Source of the DNA: Diphasiastrum complanatum
Lineage: Eukaryota; Streptophyta; Lycopodiopsida; Lycopodiales; Lycopodiaceae
DNA length: 64,000 bases
Direction of reading: 5' to 3'
NCBI GenBank assembly: GCA_029204225.1
Contig: CM055114.1
Span: 20,003,049 to 20,067,048 of the forward strand
The notes below the pieces were generated by a model. The model was not told the DNA's origin, did not search any database, and worked only from the letters and a program-made list of their open reading frames with translations. Of this stretch, positions 31,430-42,160 are shown one piece after another (within the stretch, counting starts at the first letter, position 1; every line of letters starts with the position of its first letter). The translations under genes were made by a program, and so were the position numbers.

Positions 31430-31955
31430 TACATATTAACAACGTTGGCAATATATTTGTTGCTGCCCCTCAAAAAATAGGCCACAAACATATCAATCAA
31501 GCGTGTAGCCATAATTATAAATTCGAAGCATGCCTTATTACATAGAATCATCATGGTACTCCAACAAAAATGAAGCTCAATTAAAAAAATAAAAAATCTG
31601 GCGGAAACAAAAATAAATGTTCTTCCAAAAAAAAAAGATTGCAATCTGCTAGGGAAAATATGAGTTCATTTTTGTAAGATTAGCTCATTATCAGAACAAC
31701 GATAGTGCAAAAGGAAAACCAAATTCGGTACACATTTATATTTGAATCTCTGAAGAAGCTTAGGCAAGAAAAAAACTTGAACACACATTTTTTTTAAAAT
31801 CTCTAATGAAGCTCAGGTCAAAAGAAGATTCAGTATGTCTATCTTTTCTAATCTCAGCAACGAAGCTCAAACCCCATAAAAACCACCTAAAAAAAATCAA
31901 ATCGTTCCTGACATGGTTTCATACTGCAGAACCACAAGGTTTTGGAACGATGGAG
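31430..31955. other. Left-arm-only 0.5 kb segment
   Basis: Absent from the right arm, where TTAATTGACAATC runs straight into CGAGCAAGATTTAAATG. A-rich, with an 84-codon minus frame (31,644-31,390) of no recognised kind. It could be an insertion in the left arm or a loss on the right. Confidence 0.45.
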
Positions 31956-32966
31956 CAAGATTTAAATGTGTTAGCTAGCTCTCATCGTGTACACGGCACC
32001 ATGGCATTGCATGTTAGGGTTGCATGTATAAACGAAGACTCCCAACACCATTCTGGACTATTACGTACTTGGCCATGCCCAGTGGCCATATTGTATGTGG
32101 ACTCCTTTGCCATGATCCTTGCAATAAGTCGTACACTATAGTTCTCGATGTGTTGGAGTTCCTAAATTCATGCCACCTCAATACTATGTAATCCTCAAAG
32201 CCTGTTGCCCACCACCAACAATCCACCTCTGCGATAAATCATCAGCGAAAGAGAAAGATTTTAGCGTTATACGATAAACTAGTAAGTAATGAGCACATAT
32301 AAGAACAACATAAGTTAGCATTTGCTGATGAGCAATTATCGACTTTTTCTATGGAAACGTGGAGAGAGAAGTTGCGGTTCAAAAATCTACTTGAACAAAG
32401 CAGTCATAAAAGAATAGACGTCTAACACCCACTAGGATTATTTACGTCAAAGTTAACGTCCGAGAAGACATCCGCAATAAGTTGGTGAGGAATGGTGGCA
32501 ACCAGCTCCTTCCACTCTGTAGTCGAGTCTATGTTCACCTCCCATATTGCAATGTCAGAAATAGTACAACCACAAGACAGAACCATAAAGAGACGACCTC
32601 TAATACCCACCAGAACGCGTTTGACTGTTATAATTCCTTTCCCTTTTGGTTTTAGTTCGATCTTATATTGCATTGTCCACATTGAATGTATGCTATTTTC
32701 ACTCCAAACACCATCTTCAATATTTTACGCCATCATCGTATCAGGGCGGAGATCAAGCATGGCATACATAACCTTGCCACAAACAATTGTTCGTCGATGC
32801 ATGGAGTCCATAAGCTATAACTTTACGCTTCCACTTTCATTCCAATGGTTAGATATTGACTCAACACATGCATCGTGGCTACATATCCCATCTCGTCTCT
32901 AAACTGCCCTCTTACCACAATAACCTTGTACGTCTTGGTGAGTTTGTCCACCACTAATCTCTGCAG
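31956..32966 (-). pseudogene. F-box pseudogene, left-arm copy, 5'-truncated
   Basis: It starts at LVVDKLTKTYKVIV (about residue 180 of the 7.4 kb gene); the F-box itself is missing and a GA-rich sequence is joined at CTGCAGAG. It keeps the 11 nt that the 7.4 kb gene lacks, but has stops (KL-stop; TACGCC for TATGCC area), and the splice donor is replaced by an insertion. Exon 2 (32,226-32,014) reads DCWWWATGFEDYIVLRWHEF and ends early after LYMQP. It cannot encode an F-box protein. Confidence 0.8.
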
Positions 32967-32969
32967 AGA

Positions 32970-33038
32970 GAACCTTCTAGAAAGAGAACCATCTAGAGAG
33001 AGAAGGAGAACATTCTAGAGAGAGAGAGATATATAAAA
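32970..33038 (+). promoter_or_regulatory. Heat-shock-element and TATA cluster
   Basis: GAACCTTCTAGAA at 32,970-32,982 is a perfect three-unit heat-shock element (GAAnnTTCnnGAA). A second, GAACATTC, lies at 33,008-33,015 with TAGAG following. TATATAAAA at 33,030-33,038 is 15 bp downstream. This spacing is typical of plant heat-inducible promoters and would drive plus-strand transcription. The block is conserved in the right arm (60,741-60,809). Chance matches are possible in GA-rich DNA. Confidence 0.45.
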
Positions 33039-33045
33039 GAGCAAC

Positions 33046-33745
33046 GTGATAGAGAGGGGGCCGTGAGAGGAGCGTAGTTTTTTTAAATTTTTTAGGATTT
33101 TTTTAGGGTTAGAACAAAAAATAGCAATAATGTGAGTTGAGAGAGAGAATGTTAGCATTGATGGAAAAAATGCGTTTCTTGCATTTTCATTGGGCCACGT
33201 GTGCCCTAAGTCTTCAATGACAGGCAGTTGAAGGGCACAGCTGAAGGGTGATGGACAGTTTTTTGGAACTTTCAGAAAAGAGTAGAAAGAGGAAAATGTA
33301 GAAGTTTCGTAGAGAGAGAAGGATATATATATGCGTGGAGAAAGAGAGCGCATAGGAGCCAATGTGACGAGGGTGAGGGAAAGGATTTTTCAAAAAATTA
33401 GGGCTTTTCTTAGGGGTACACTTTTTTTAGGGCTTTAGAATGAAAAATAGCGATAATGTGAGTTGAGAGAGAGAGAGAGAGTGAGAGAGAGAGAGAAATC
33501 ACACTGCCCATATCAACCACTGTCAGATTCCTTATACACCAAAATTATCGCAAATCCTGCTAACATGTATGCCCCCCCCTCAATATGCTTATGCTTACTG
33601 TAAGCTTGTCTAAAATTGAGCAAAATCCCCATAGTATTTTTCCACATTGCAAAGTAGCCTAAATTAATGCAAATGATTTCATAGAGATTGTGCTCTATTT
33701 GCCTCCCAAAAACTATCTATCCTAATGCAGAGGATTTACACATGC
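33046..33745 (+). other. GA/CT-rich region with G-box and internal duplication
   Basis: Two related stretches (near 33,090-33,150 and 33,410-33,480) share AGGGTTAGAA/AGGGCTTTAGAA and AATAATGTGAGTTGAGAGAGA-type ends. A G-box, CACGTG, lies at 33,196-33,201 and a second TATA-like TATATATATG near 33,330. (GA)n at 33,465-33,496, an 8-C run near 33,572. Open frames here follow the repeats and are not called. Confidence 0.45.
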
Positions 33746-33961
33746 TTAAGCGATAACCTTGATCTTGTGGAGGAAAAATTCTGACATTACCACTACAAGA
33801 AACTCTGGCTCCATAAATTCAAAACATGACTCCAACGCATTGCAATATGCCTCTTCAGTTATTATCATCCAACTGCCCCGAACTATTGTACATAAAGCTC
33901 CATTCTCACCAACACCAAGATTAACAGTAAACTCCTTTGTCGCATCTACTACCTTTGTAGA
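33746..33961 (-). pseudogene. Unidentified decayed coding segment, left-arm copy (open)
   Basis: A 71-codon frame with an ordinary protein-like composition: STKVVDATKEFTVNLGVGE, GALCTIVRGSWMIITEEAY, ESCFEFMEPEFLVVVMSEFF. The same frame continues upstream through two TAG codons (MGL-stop-HLAVL-stop-STK) and one TGA, all explainable by C-to-T or G-to-A changes. I do not recognise the family. The right-arm copy has a 1-nt deletion (GGTGTGG for GGTGTTGG). Confidence 0.45.
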
Positions 33962-34799
33962 CTAAAGAACCGCTAAATGCTACAATCCCATCTTTGCTAA
34001 ATAAGATATAATCACCACGACATTAACTTCTGGTTGTCAAATGAAATCAAAACCCTTCGTCATGGGTGGCATAGCGAACCATTGTCGATTCACGGAAGCA
34101 CAAGAAAATAGAATGCTAAGAATTGCAAATAGAAAACAAGAATCCAGAACATACTTTGCAAAGTGCAAAACTCTCACGCAAAAAACCTTTTAATTCATTC
34201 TTAACCCTACACACACTAAAATGAATAATAGCACAACACCAAATGTATGACACGTGTAGTCCACCGCTTACAAAAAAAAAACACAACTCTCAAAAAGAAA
34301 CCATGTAGAAGTGTCACTAAATGAGTGAAAAAGAGAATTGCATGACATCTTAACATAGCCACAAATTACAGTACTGATATCAAACTGACCACAACACACC
34401 TAATATACATAGACCACAAACTCTGTAAGATCATGAAACACCACGGAACTCTATAAGACCATGAAACGCTATTTAATATTTATATGTAAATGTCGTAAGC
34501 CGCAAAATTCCATTAATTTTAGAATGCCATAAGCTACAAGATGCCAAAAGCCACAAAAAGTCGTAACTAGTAAAACAAAAACCTGACTATCAACCAAACT
34601 ACATAACTAGAACAACAAAACACCTCGTAAATCCACGACAAACCATAATGGTCTTAAAATATTAACACCAAGACTCATTAAAGCGTATCTCCAACAATAT
34701 CCTTTAACCAAACATAATTCTCAATACATCACCCACTAAAATTGTAAACAATAACAATCCTCCAACCAACACCAACAAAATGCTAACATCAAACAATGA
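33962..34799. other. AT-rich segment without a clear gene, left arm
   Basis: Partner of 58,981-59,809. Words such as GTTTCATGGTCTTA and GTGGTGTTTCATGATCTTA recur near 34,430-34,470 (minus strand), suggesting short internal repeats. An open frame in the right arm is broken here by a homopolymer length change, so no gene is called. Confidence 0.4.
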
Positions 34800-35612
34800 G
34801 TAACTCAGCTAATGGAGAGGGTTTTTTTCGACTTATATTCAATTTGGCCTGGGATGCAAAGGGACTTGTTGTGACATAGGACAAATCACAAAGTTTGGCG
34901 ACATCGAGTGTCGGGCCAGCCAAGTTGGCTCCTCTTGAAAGAGATTTGGCACCATGTGTGTGTAAGTCCAACCCGATGATCACATAGTTATTTGATTAGT
35001 TACAAGTCAACAAAAGGACTTTAGGCCTTTTTGCGGGACTTTTAATGTCGCAGGGCCTAAATATCAAGTTAGTGAATAAAGTTGGGTTTCCCTCCAATTT
35101 GGATGGTTCCCACTATTTTTTAGATTTGAATAATTAGGGAGGCAGAAATGGACCAATAGGATTCAGAGGCCAGTGTCCTCCTCTCCACTATAAAAAGGGA
35201 CCAACTCGAGTTCCTACACATGTTTTATTTTTTCATTTCAATAAAGCAGATTGGTTCTCTTGTGAATGGATTGATGAATGTCCTTGCTCTCTATCACTTT
35301 TCCTCCATCTCTCATGCTTTATTTGTGTTTTGCTAATTGTTGTATTTGATTGTTATTGGGATTGCATGTTTTTATACTTTCTATGAGGGAGAAAGGAAGA
35401 TAGAGAAAGTGTAAGCCTTCTTGTTATGGATCTAGTGTTAGTGGATGTAGTGTTAATGCTTAGGGTTAATAGATGTTAGAGTTAGATGTGAATCTGAACT
35501 ATACTATCGCTCTCATGGGAATGAATCTATGTGTGACAACTAACTTCATCTCTTTGATGTTAGATTGATTAGTTCTTGGGTTGATGTTAGGCAAGGAAAG
35601 AAACCGACTACA
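34800..35612 (+). repeat. Ty3/gypsy 5' LTR, left arm
   Basis: It ends GACTACA at 35,612 just before the PBS. TATAAAAA at 35,189-35,196 and AATAAAG near 35,240 give promoter and polyA signals in the right order. The start is approximate. About 112 bp near 34,905-35,018 are lacking in the right arm. Confidence 0.65.
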
Positions 35613-35616
35613 ATTT

Positions 35617-35634
35617 TGGTGTCGTTGTCGGGGA
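35617..35634 (+). other. Gypsy primer-binding site, CpG-decayed
   Basis: TGGTGTCGTTGTCGGGGA. The usual plant gypsy form, GGCGCCGTTGCCGGGGA, differs here by C-to-T changes, as expected for methylated cytosines. The right-arm copy at 58,254-58,271 (minus) has the same changes. Confidence 0.7.
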
Positions 35635-36030
35635 GCTATGCAAATTTTTCAGTTTGCAGTATGTTTGTTAGATGGTTAGCTTGCAGTAGGCATCTTGTCG
35701 TTGCATGAATAATGTTAGATCTACATTTAGGGTTAGTTTTGGAGTGATTTTGCTTGATTTGAGTGGATTTGCTTGTTTGAAATCTAATTTGATTGTGTAA
35801 CAGGGAAAGCTATTCAGATCACGAATCTTAAGATCCATTTGGATCTGAGATATCAGAAAAAACAACAAAAATCGGTCAAATCTGCCAGATTTTGGCCAAG
35901 AGGAGATAAAAATCGCCATCAGAGCTGATAACTTTTGCCCTCTTTCTGAAAAACCTTCACCGAGTTGCAGACACCTTTGGTTTTGATCACAGAACCTTCA
36001 GTTTGAAGGGAAAACAATCCTTCTTAGCAA
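35635..36030 (+). other. Gypsy untranslated leader, left arm (shortened)
   Basis: Non-coding leader between PBS and gag. About 840 bp present in the right arm (57,037-57,868), including the likely gag start, are missing at about 36,030, where TTCTTAGCA meets AAACAATCCC. Confidence 0.55.
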
Positions 36031-37410
36031 AACAATCCCATCATTGTTAGAAGAGCACCCCATTTGGATCTACCCAAATACAATGGATTAACAGATCTAG
36101 TTAGATTTCTTCAGATCTATTCTGAATCTTGTGAAGTCTATGGCGAAATTTTTCCCCAAGACAAACTTAAGCTTTTTTCTATGGCCTTCATAGGCGCAGC
36201 ACAAGATTGGTATTATAATCAGATGAAACTGAGCGTACAGTTTGGGAGATTGTTAAAGGAACCCTTATCACACGGTTCAAACCTCGAAAGTTTATGGAAG
36301 ACCCTTTCCTACTTTTAAGTAAAATTAAAATGAGAAAGCGGGAAATGGTTTGAAATTACATTGAATGGATAAAATGCCTCAGATCTGAGTGCGAACCTGA
36401 GCTGATTAACGAAAATGCCATGATTATGTAGTTTTTGTCAAGTTTACCTAAAAGGATCAGATGTGAGCTGAAACACCATAATGAGTACGCAATGTTGCAG
36501 AATGCTATGGATGATGCAGTTCGGGAGGAGGATGAAGATTCAAACGATGAGCTGAATATAAGTATGTTGTCTTATACAGCAGGGCAGACAACTATGACAT
36601 CCACCACTATTGCACCAACGAATGTCAATGCTACTGTAGAAATGATGCTCACTGAGTTCGAGAAACTCGGGAAGAACCAGCAGAAACAAATGGAAAAGTT
36701 GCAGTCGCAATTTGATGAGAAGATCAAAGCATTGGAAGATTTCCATGGACAAGCGAACAAGGAACCTGAGAAGTTTTCAAAGACTTTTCCTACCAGGGAA
36801 AATGTTTGGTGTTCTATTTGTATATGGGGAGATCACACAGTGAATGAATGTCCTCAATTGAAAAAACGAATGGAAATCATTGTATGCCATTTGTGTAATT
36901 CGCCTAATCATGAGACTGCTTTTTGCAATCCTTGGATAATTCAGCAACGGTATGCCCACATGGGATACCGAGAACCACAGTATAGAGGAAATCCAGCAGC
37001 CAGACCTCGACAATCTGCTCTTGGATACCCGGAACGTTTAGCCTTACCTGCCCCACCAAAGCACCTCTCCTCTTGCCAATTTGATGGAACCAGAACCATA
37101 CAGAAGTGCAGAGCAATGGAACTATGGTAATGATACAAAAGGTGGATCTTCAGAACAATATGCTATTTATGCTGCCGCGCAACAACAGACATCTAAAAAC
37201 TGGACCAGAGCACTACTTGGATGCTTTGCATGTGGAGAAAATCACAAAGTTGCAGAATGTCCAAATAAAAAAAAAACATTATGTCATGACTGTGGTTATG
37301 GGCATTGCTATAAAGATTGTCCAGCAAGACCAAGCCACCACCGACTACAGCTCCTGTAAATTTGATAACAATCAAGCGAAGACTAGTAGCTCATAATAAA
37401 CCAAGTGTAC
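36031..37410 (+). pseudogene. Ty3/gypsy gag with four zinc knuckles, left arm
   Basis: Retrotransposon gag: capsid-like part (LDLPKYNGLTDLVRF, AFIGAAQDWYYNQMKL, then after a frameshift LITRFKPRKFMEDPF), a hinge (LPKRIRCELKHHNEYAML), a coiled-coil-like EKLGKNQQKQMEKLQSQF and zinc knuckles. Two are canonical CX2CX4HX4C (CSICIWGDHTVNEC near 36,810; CHLCNSPNHETAFC) and two have CX2CX3HX4C spacing (CFACGENHKVAEC; CHDCGYGHCYKDC). Stops TGA and TAG before LPKRI and a 2-nt loss at KHLSS are shared with the right arm. It ends at 37,410, cut by LTR-B. Confidence 0.8.
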
Positions 37411-37690
37411 CCTTTATAGCTTCCAAAATATCATTTGTCCACTTGCCCCAAACTTGACCTGAATTGAAAACAACTAAATACTTCATCAAAAACCTAGAAA
37501 TACTAGTCTAGATGCAATGTATCATATTTAGCCAATTAGAATGGGTCCAAAATTGACCTCATCCACTTATCTCTTTGCCAAAAATAGTACAAACACTATT
37601 AGGCCCTTATTGACAAATATGAAACTATCTCTAAGTTGAGATCTCATCATTTGGCCTCCAAAAAACAACAAACTAGTTGACAATTTTTCA
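37411..37690 (-). repeat. LTR-B, reversed, truncated
   Basis: Minus-strand start TGTGAAAAATTGTCAAC at about 37,689 to the TATA-like GCTATAAA at 37,411; the promoter-distal half present at 54.4-54.7 kb is gone together with part of the gypsy gag. Confidence 0.6.
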
Positions 37691-38510
37691 CACTCCCTCT
37701 TCAACTAGTTTTAGCATAGATTCAGATAGAACTCCAAGTGAGCATGATCTTTCACATTATATCTTAGGAATAGAAGTATTTAGAACTTATCCATTTACTC
37801 TCCTTTGTCAAGAGAAGTATTCTAATTTTATTCTTCATATGGTAGATGCAAAGTCTTGTGATACACCAATGGAGTCAAATGTAAAGCTCACTATAAGAGG
37901 TAATGAAACATCCTTCAAGGACATTACTCTCTATAGCAAGCTAGTTGGTTCACTCATATATATAACCATCACAAGACCTGATCTAAGCTATTGTGTTGGT
38001 AGATTAAGCCAATTCATGCATGATACTAGTCTGGAGCATTGGAAACTAGGCAAGAGGGTATTGAGATACATCTTGGGAACTAATGATTTTGGGATTGTTT
38101 ATGGAGGATCATAACCAAACTTGTATGGATTTTCAGATTCAGACTTTTCTAGAGATCAAATGGATAGGAAATCCATAGGTACACATGCTATTTTCATAAT
38201 TGATGGAGCTATATCTTGGATGTCAAAAAAACAAGCTACAATGTCATTGTTATCAAGTGAGGCCGAGTACAAAGATCTTACATCTTGCACAAAGGATATG
38301 TTATGGATCAAAAGGATGGTAATGGATTTTCACTTTTTGGATTTTTCAAAGAGTCCAATCATCTTTTGTGGTAACCTTTCAAGCCAAATATTGGCAAGGA
38401 ATCCTATTTTTCATGCAAGGAGCAAGCATATTGAAGTGGCTTATCAAATTGGGGGAGAACAAGTCATGGAAAAGGGGGTGGAGCTTCAACATGTTTATTC
38501 AAGGGAGTGA
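37691..38510 (+). pseudogene. Copia B RT C-terminus and RNase H, left arm
   Basis: Two blocks in one frame, separated by a single TAA at 38,112: RT end (HYILGIEVFRTY, DAKSCDTPMESN, YITITRPDLSYCVGRL, GKRVLRYILGTNDFG) and RNase H (YGFSDSDFSRDQMDRKS, AISWMSKKQATMSLLSSEAEY, IIFCGNLSSQ, RSKHIEVAYQI). The RNase H CDN reads CGN, so a catalytic Asp is lost. KRF after FIL is deleted. It lacks palm and fingers. Confidence 0.85.
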
Positions 38511-38724
38511 AGCATAGAACAACATCAAACTCTTTTTCTAGTGCCATCTTGATATAATCAACATCTTGATTGTTACCTCCACTCAAAATGATATCAATCA
38601 TATAGATTAGAAGAATGATAACATCATTTCCAACAAATCTGTAGTAAAGTAAATGATCATACTCACTCATCTTGAAATTTTGAGAAAGAAGAAAAGTGTT
38701 AAGCTTAGCATAACAACTCCTCAT
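38511..38724 (-). pseudogene. Copia RT palm fragment, left arm
   Basis: CYAKLNTFLLSQNFKM, LLIYMIDIILSGG and DYIKMALEKEFDV: YMID replaces YVDD. Tail-to-tail with the RNase H at 38,510, as at 11.14 kb. Confidence 0.75.
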
Positions 38725-39110
38725 CTGATTTGTACATGCTACTTACTGAATCAATCTATCTTCTTATTGCGTTCAATATCGTGTCAGAATGTATGCTTCT
38801 CTGTAGCTATTTATAACTGATAAATCTGTTATTGTTTCGTCTGATCTGTTGAATACTTCAACACTGCAATATTCTTTACACTACTTTACACTATGAAATT
38901 GTTTGACTACAAAATCACTTTGGTACTAATAATTCCAAAGTTATTTGCTAAAGAATTGAACGTGACTTCTGTCATTATAGCTTTGTTCAATTATTGATAG
39001 GAGTAGTCATGCATTAGGAAAGAAAGCTTATTCCGCTGCGCTCAATAGTTCATTCATAGACTTTGAATTATCGAATCATCCTTCCTTCTTCCAACATAAT
39101 GAGCTTCGCC
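38725..39110 (+). repeat. LTR-A-like fragment (A2), left arm
   Basis: A single copy here, ending CTTCTTCCAACA near 39,100. The tandem second piece and the hairpin seen at 10.6 kb are absent. Confidence 0.55.
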
Positions 39111-39559
39111 TAGATCTATCATATCGAATTCTGAGACAACATTCATTTTGCATCTTTATTAGTTTGTCACTATTGTTTAATAGCAATGTGTCATCCACGT
39201 ACAATGTAATGATAATAAAAAAATGCTGCGTTGACTTGAATTAAACATTCAAATATAAAGTGCTTGGATTCTAACCATGATCGATAAAAAAAAAGTGTTG
39301 ATCCTCTAGAACCAAACTCTAGTAGATTGTTTCAAGTCGTAAAGTGTGCTCTATGGAGTTTACATACACTATTTTACCTTGTCGTTTATTAGATAACCTT
39401 CAGAAGATATCATGTACGTATCTTCTTAGATAACTCCATTTAGATACGTTGTATGTACATCCATATGATGTATCTCTAGATTCTTTTCAGCAACATACGA
39501 TAGTTACTATAAGTCTGATTGAAGAATGCTTTACTACCGAACTGAAAGTCTCACTATAG
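39111..39559 (-). pseudogene. Copia RT remnant, left arm
   Basis: Minus-strand motifs YSETFSSVVKHS, MDVHTTYLNGVI, LHRAHFTT-like, LYVDDTLLLN and EFDMIDLGEAHYV with several stops. It follows directly on the gag start below. Confidence 0.65.
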
Positions 39560-39711
39560 TCGATATGTGCTGGTCTCTCCTTCAAACCTACAACAATATC
39601 CAGAACATCATTCATCTCAAGAAGTGATTCCATCCTCACTTTCCACAATGAATAGTTACTTGAGGTAAGCCTATCATTGCCTTCCAACATGAAGCCTCCA
39701 CTTGTAGCCAT
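39560..39711 (-). pseudogene. Copia D gag N-terminus fused to RT, left arm
   Basis: MATSGGFMLEGNDRLTSSNYSLWKVRMESLLE is the start of a copia gag (the L.G.NY..W...M..LL pattern). At HID it is fused in frame to the RT motif YSETF, skipping the rest of gag, protease and integrase. The fusion is shared with the right arm. Confidence 0.75.
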
Positions 39712-40278
39712 GTTGAAGTGACCTGATCTTCTTCTTTCAACCTATTCCAATGCACAAAGCACTCTCTTGAATGTCAAAAAATAAACTCAAGAAGAAATCA
39801 CAAAGATATGGAACCTCTCAAATCTCTTCTAGCACTTATAACTAGAAAATCAACACATAGAATAGTGAAATCTTGATTGAGGCTATGATATATCCTCAAT
39901 CTAATGATTCTTGCCACTTCCTAAGATTGAAACACACTCAAATGAAGTTCAGTAACCTCACAAACTAGAGATCCAATCAAAATTAGGGTTTTGACATAAT
40001 CACAAAAAATTAAATATCCCAAATTCTACATGCAATTTCTAAAAACTTGATATATTCTTGTAGCCTCCAGTGAGACCTTTCCAATGCACCAAAAATCAGA
40101 TAATTCCAATTGATCAAGTATATAACCCTATATTCAGTTTTGAACTACAAAAGATCAATTCTACATATGCAAAATTGCTGACTTTTGAGTAGAAATCAAT
40201 CTAGCATGCTCTAGCATTGGTAACTCCTCCAAATCCTTGCTAAAGATAGATGATCCTTTCATAACCTGAAACACAATA
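39712..40278 (-). other. Copia D untranslated leader, left arm
   Basis: About 570 bp between PBS and gag ATG, no coding frame. Contains a duplicated word ATATCATATCCTCAATC in the right arm that is ATATATCCTCAATC here. Confidence 0.5.
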
Positions 40279-40290
40279 GCTCTGACACCA
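40279..40290 (-). other. Primer-binding site, tRNA-Met type variant
   Basis: Minus-strand TGGTGTCAGAGC, one base from TGGTATCAGAGC, preceded by CTTCACA, a plausible LTR end. Confidence 0.7.
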
Positions 40291-40737
40291 TGTGAAGGAT
40301 TTCAGATCATTCAAGATCCAATCCATGTCCCTGATCTTTGGTTACAAAAGGAGCAAACCAACAATCCTTCCAATGTAGAGGAATCAGCATCTATATACAA
40401 AATGAGGTGCAAGCTCAAAGAGATACTGATCAAACATGAACCAAAACATAAAATATAGTTGTTGTCCATGCAATTACAGTACCCTACTATGTTTCACACT
40501 TGTGGAACCAAAGATGGCAATAAATGATCATTCTACACATAGAATTGCAAGATAACATCATGAGAGTGCACCAATGAGTAGTAGAACCCAAAGAGAACCA
40601 TGTATAATGATGAAATGAGAGAGAGAAGAGAGAAGATGTCTTGCAGTTTGAAATTACAAAAAATTTGAAAGAAATTTGAGTCCGACCCATAAAAGCATTG
40701 ATTTTTCATCAAAATATTGAGGCTCAAAATTTGTACA
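40291..40737 (-). repeat. LTR-D, left arm
   Basis: From about TGTACAAATTTTGAG (minus, 40,737) to CTTCACA. Its start is uncertain. CT-rich stretch near 40,618-40,635. Partner of 51,101-51,546. Confidence 0.5.
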
Positions 40738-41160
40738 CTCTATCTTTGACTAAATCAACCCTGTTTTGAGCTCTGAGTAGTGCAAATTTTGTCTGTGTCT
40801 GAAAATCAAGAAAATCCAGAGACATTGCAAGTTTTATCTTATTCAGTGTTGACTTCTCCCTTTCGTCGATTTCTTGTTCCATTATTGTCATTTTACAATA
40901 ATAAAACCCTGGAGAAACAATTGATTATCGGTGAGATGAGTAAGGAACCTACCAGCCATACTATGCCACTCCACAAGTAAGTTATGCGGCACAACCCATG
41001 CCTACTTGAGAGGATGTTTTATTTGTGTTGGCGACACCCTAGCATCCGTTGTCCTGGCAAGCTCAAATTCCCACCCCTATGTGATAACTGCGGAATCGAT
41101 GATTGATGCCACTTAAGGAACTTGGAAGACCTATCACAATCTAATTCCTAGCCATTACCT
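40738..41160 (+). other. Decayed element scrap with possible zinc knuckle
   Basis: A 66-codon frame (40,780-40,980) without recognised similarity, then FYLCWRHPSIRCPGKLKF and LCDNCGIDD, which hint at damaged CCHC motifs. Stops interrupt it. It could be a gag end of the element whose RT follows. Confidence 0.35.
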
Positions 41161-42160
41161 AAAATGACTTGAAGTTGAGGTGTCCCGTCCTTTTATGCCA
41201 AACCTCTTGATTAGGTATTTGCTCTCTTGCAACACATCCAACTTGGTGAGGAAAGAAGACCGTCGACTGCAAATGGATTTACAAAAGAAAGATGAAGTCA
41301 GATGGCACTGTTGGATGCTACAAGGCTCGACTTGTTGCAAGGGCTATAAGCAGAGGTATGGTATCGACTACTTCGATACATACTCACCAATGGTCAAGAT
41401 GGCAAGCATCCGACTACTCCTTGCATATACAATGCAACACAATATGGAAATTCATCAAATTGATGTTAAAACGACCTTTCTCCATGGAGATCTAGAGGAA
41501 GAGATCTTCATGAAGTAGTCTGAAGGATTCAAAGACCCTGACAATCGAAAGTAAGCCTTTAGACTACATCGATGCATCTATGGTTTGAAACATGCATCAC
41601 GAGCTTGGTACAAGAAGCTCGACAATCTTCTGAAGTCTATAAACTTCGTTCCTACTCAACCAAATTGTAATGTCTACATAAAAAGAGTAGGAATAAGCTT
41701 TGTGATTCTAACAATTTTTGTAGATGACTCTCTAATGATAGGAAATTCTTTGATGCTAATCAAGGATACCAAGAGTCAGATTTTTGCTAATTATGAAATC
41801 ACAAATCTGGGAGAACCGACAAAATGTCTTGGGTTGCAGATCAAAAGAGGTCGAATAAGAGGAATGATGCATCTGAGTCAATCAAAATACGTCGAAAAGG
41901 TGCTAAAGCAATACCGAATGCTAGACGACAAAGAAAAAGCCACACCGATGATAGCTGGAGCAAAATTGTCGAAGCAGGACTGTCCCCAACGATAGACGAG
42001 GAGAGACATAAAATGGAAGGTATACCATACCAAAACTTGATCGGTAGTCTTATTGTATTGAACAATCTGTACCAGACCCGACTTGGCCTTCTCTGTCTAT
42101 GCATTGAGTCAATTCTCCTCTAACCCTTGCATAACACATTGGCAAATGGCAAAGAGGCCT
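41161..42160 (+). pseudogene. Copia reverse transcriptase remnant, left arm
   Basis: The fullest RT in the window: CYKARLVAR, YGIDYFDTYSPMVKMASIRLLL, HQIDVKTTFLHGDLEEEIFMK, LHRCIYGLKHASRAWYKKLD and VILTIFVDDSLMIGNS (FVDD, both catalytic Asp kept, near 41,720), NLGEPTKCLGLQIKRG, ATPMIAGAKLS, TRPDLAFSVYALSQFSSNP and HWQMAKR. Damage: a frameshift after LVAR, TAG after IFMK (left arm only; the right arm has CAG), TAA after PDNRK (both arms), and frameshifts near DKEKATPM. RNase H is cut off at MAKR by the transposase-like block. Confidence 0.85.
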
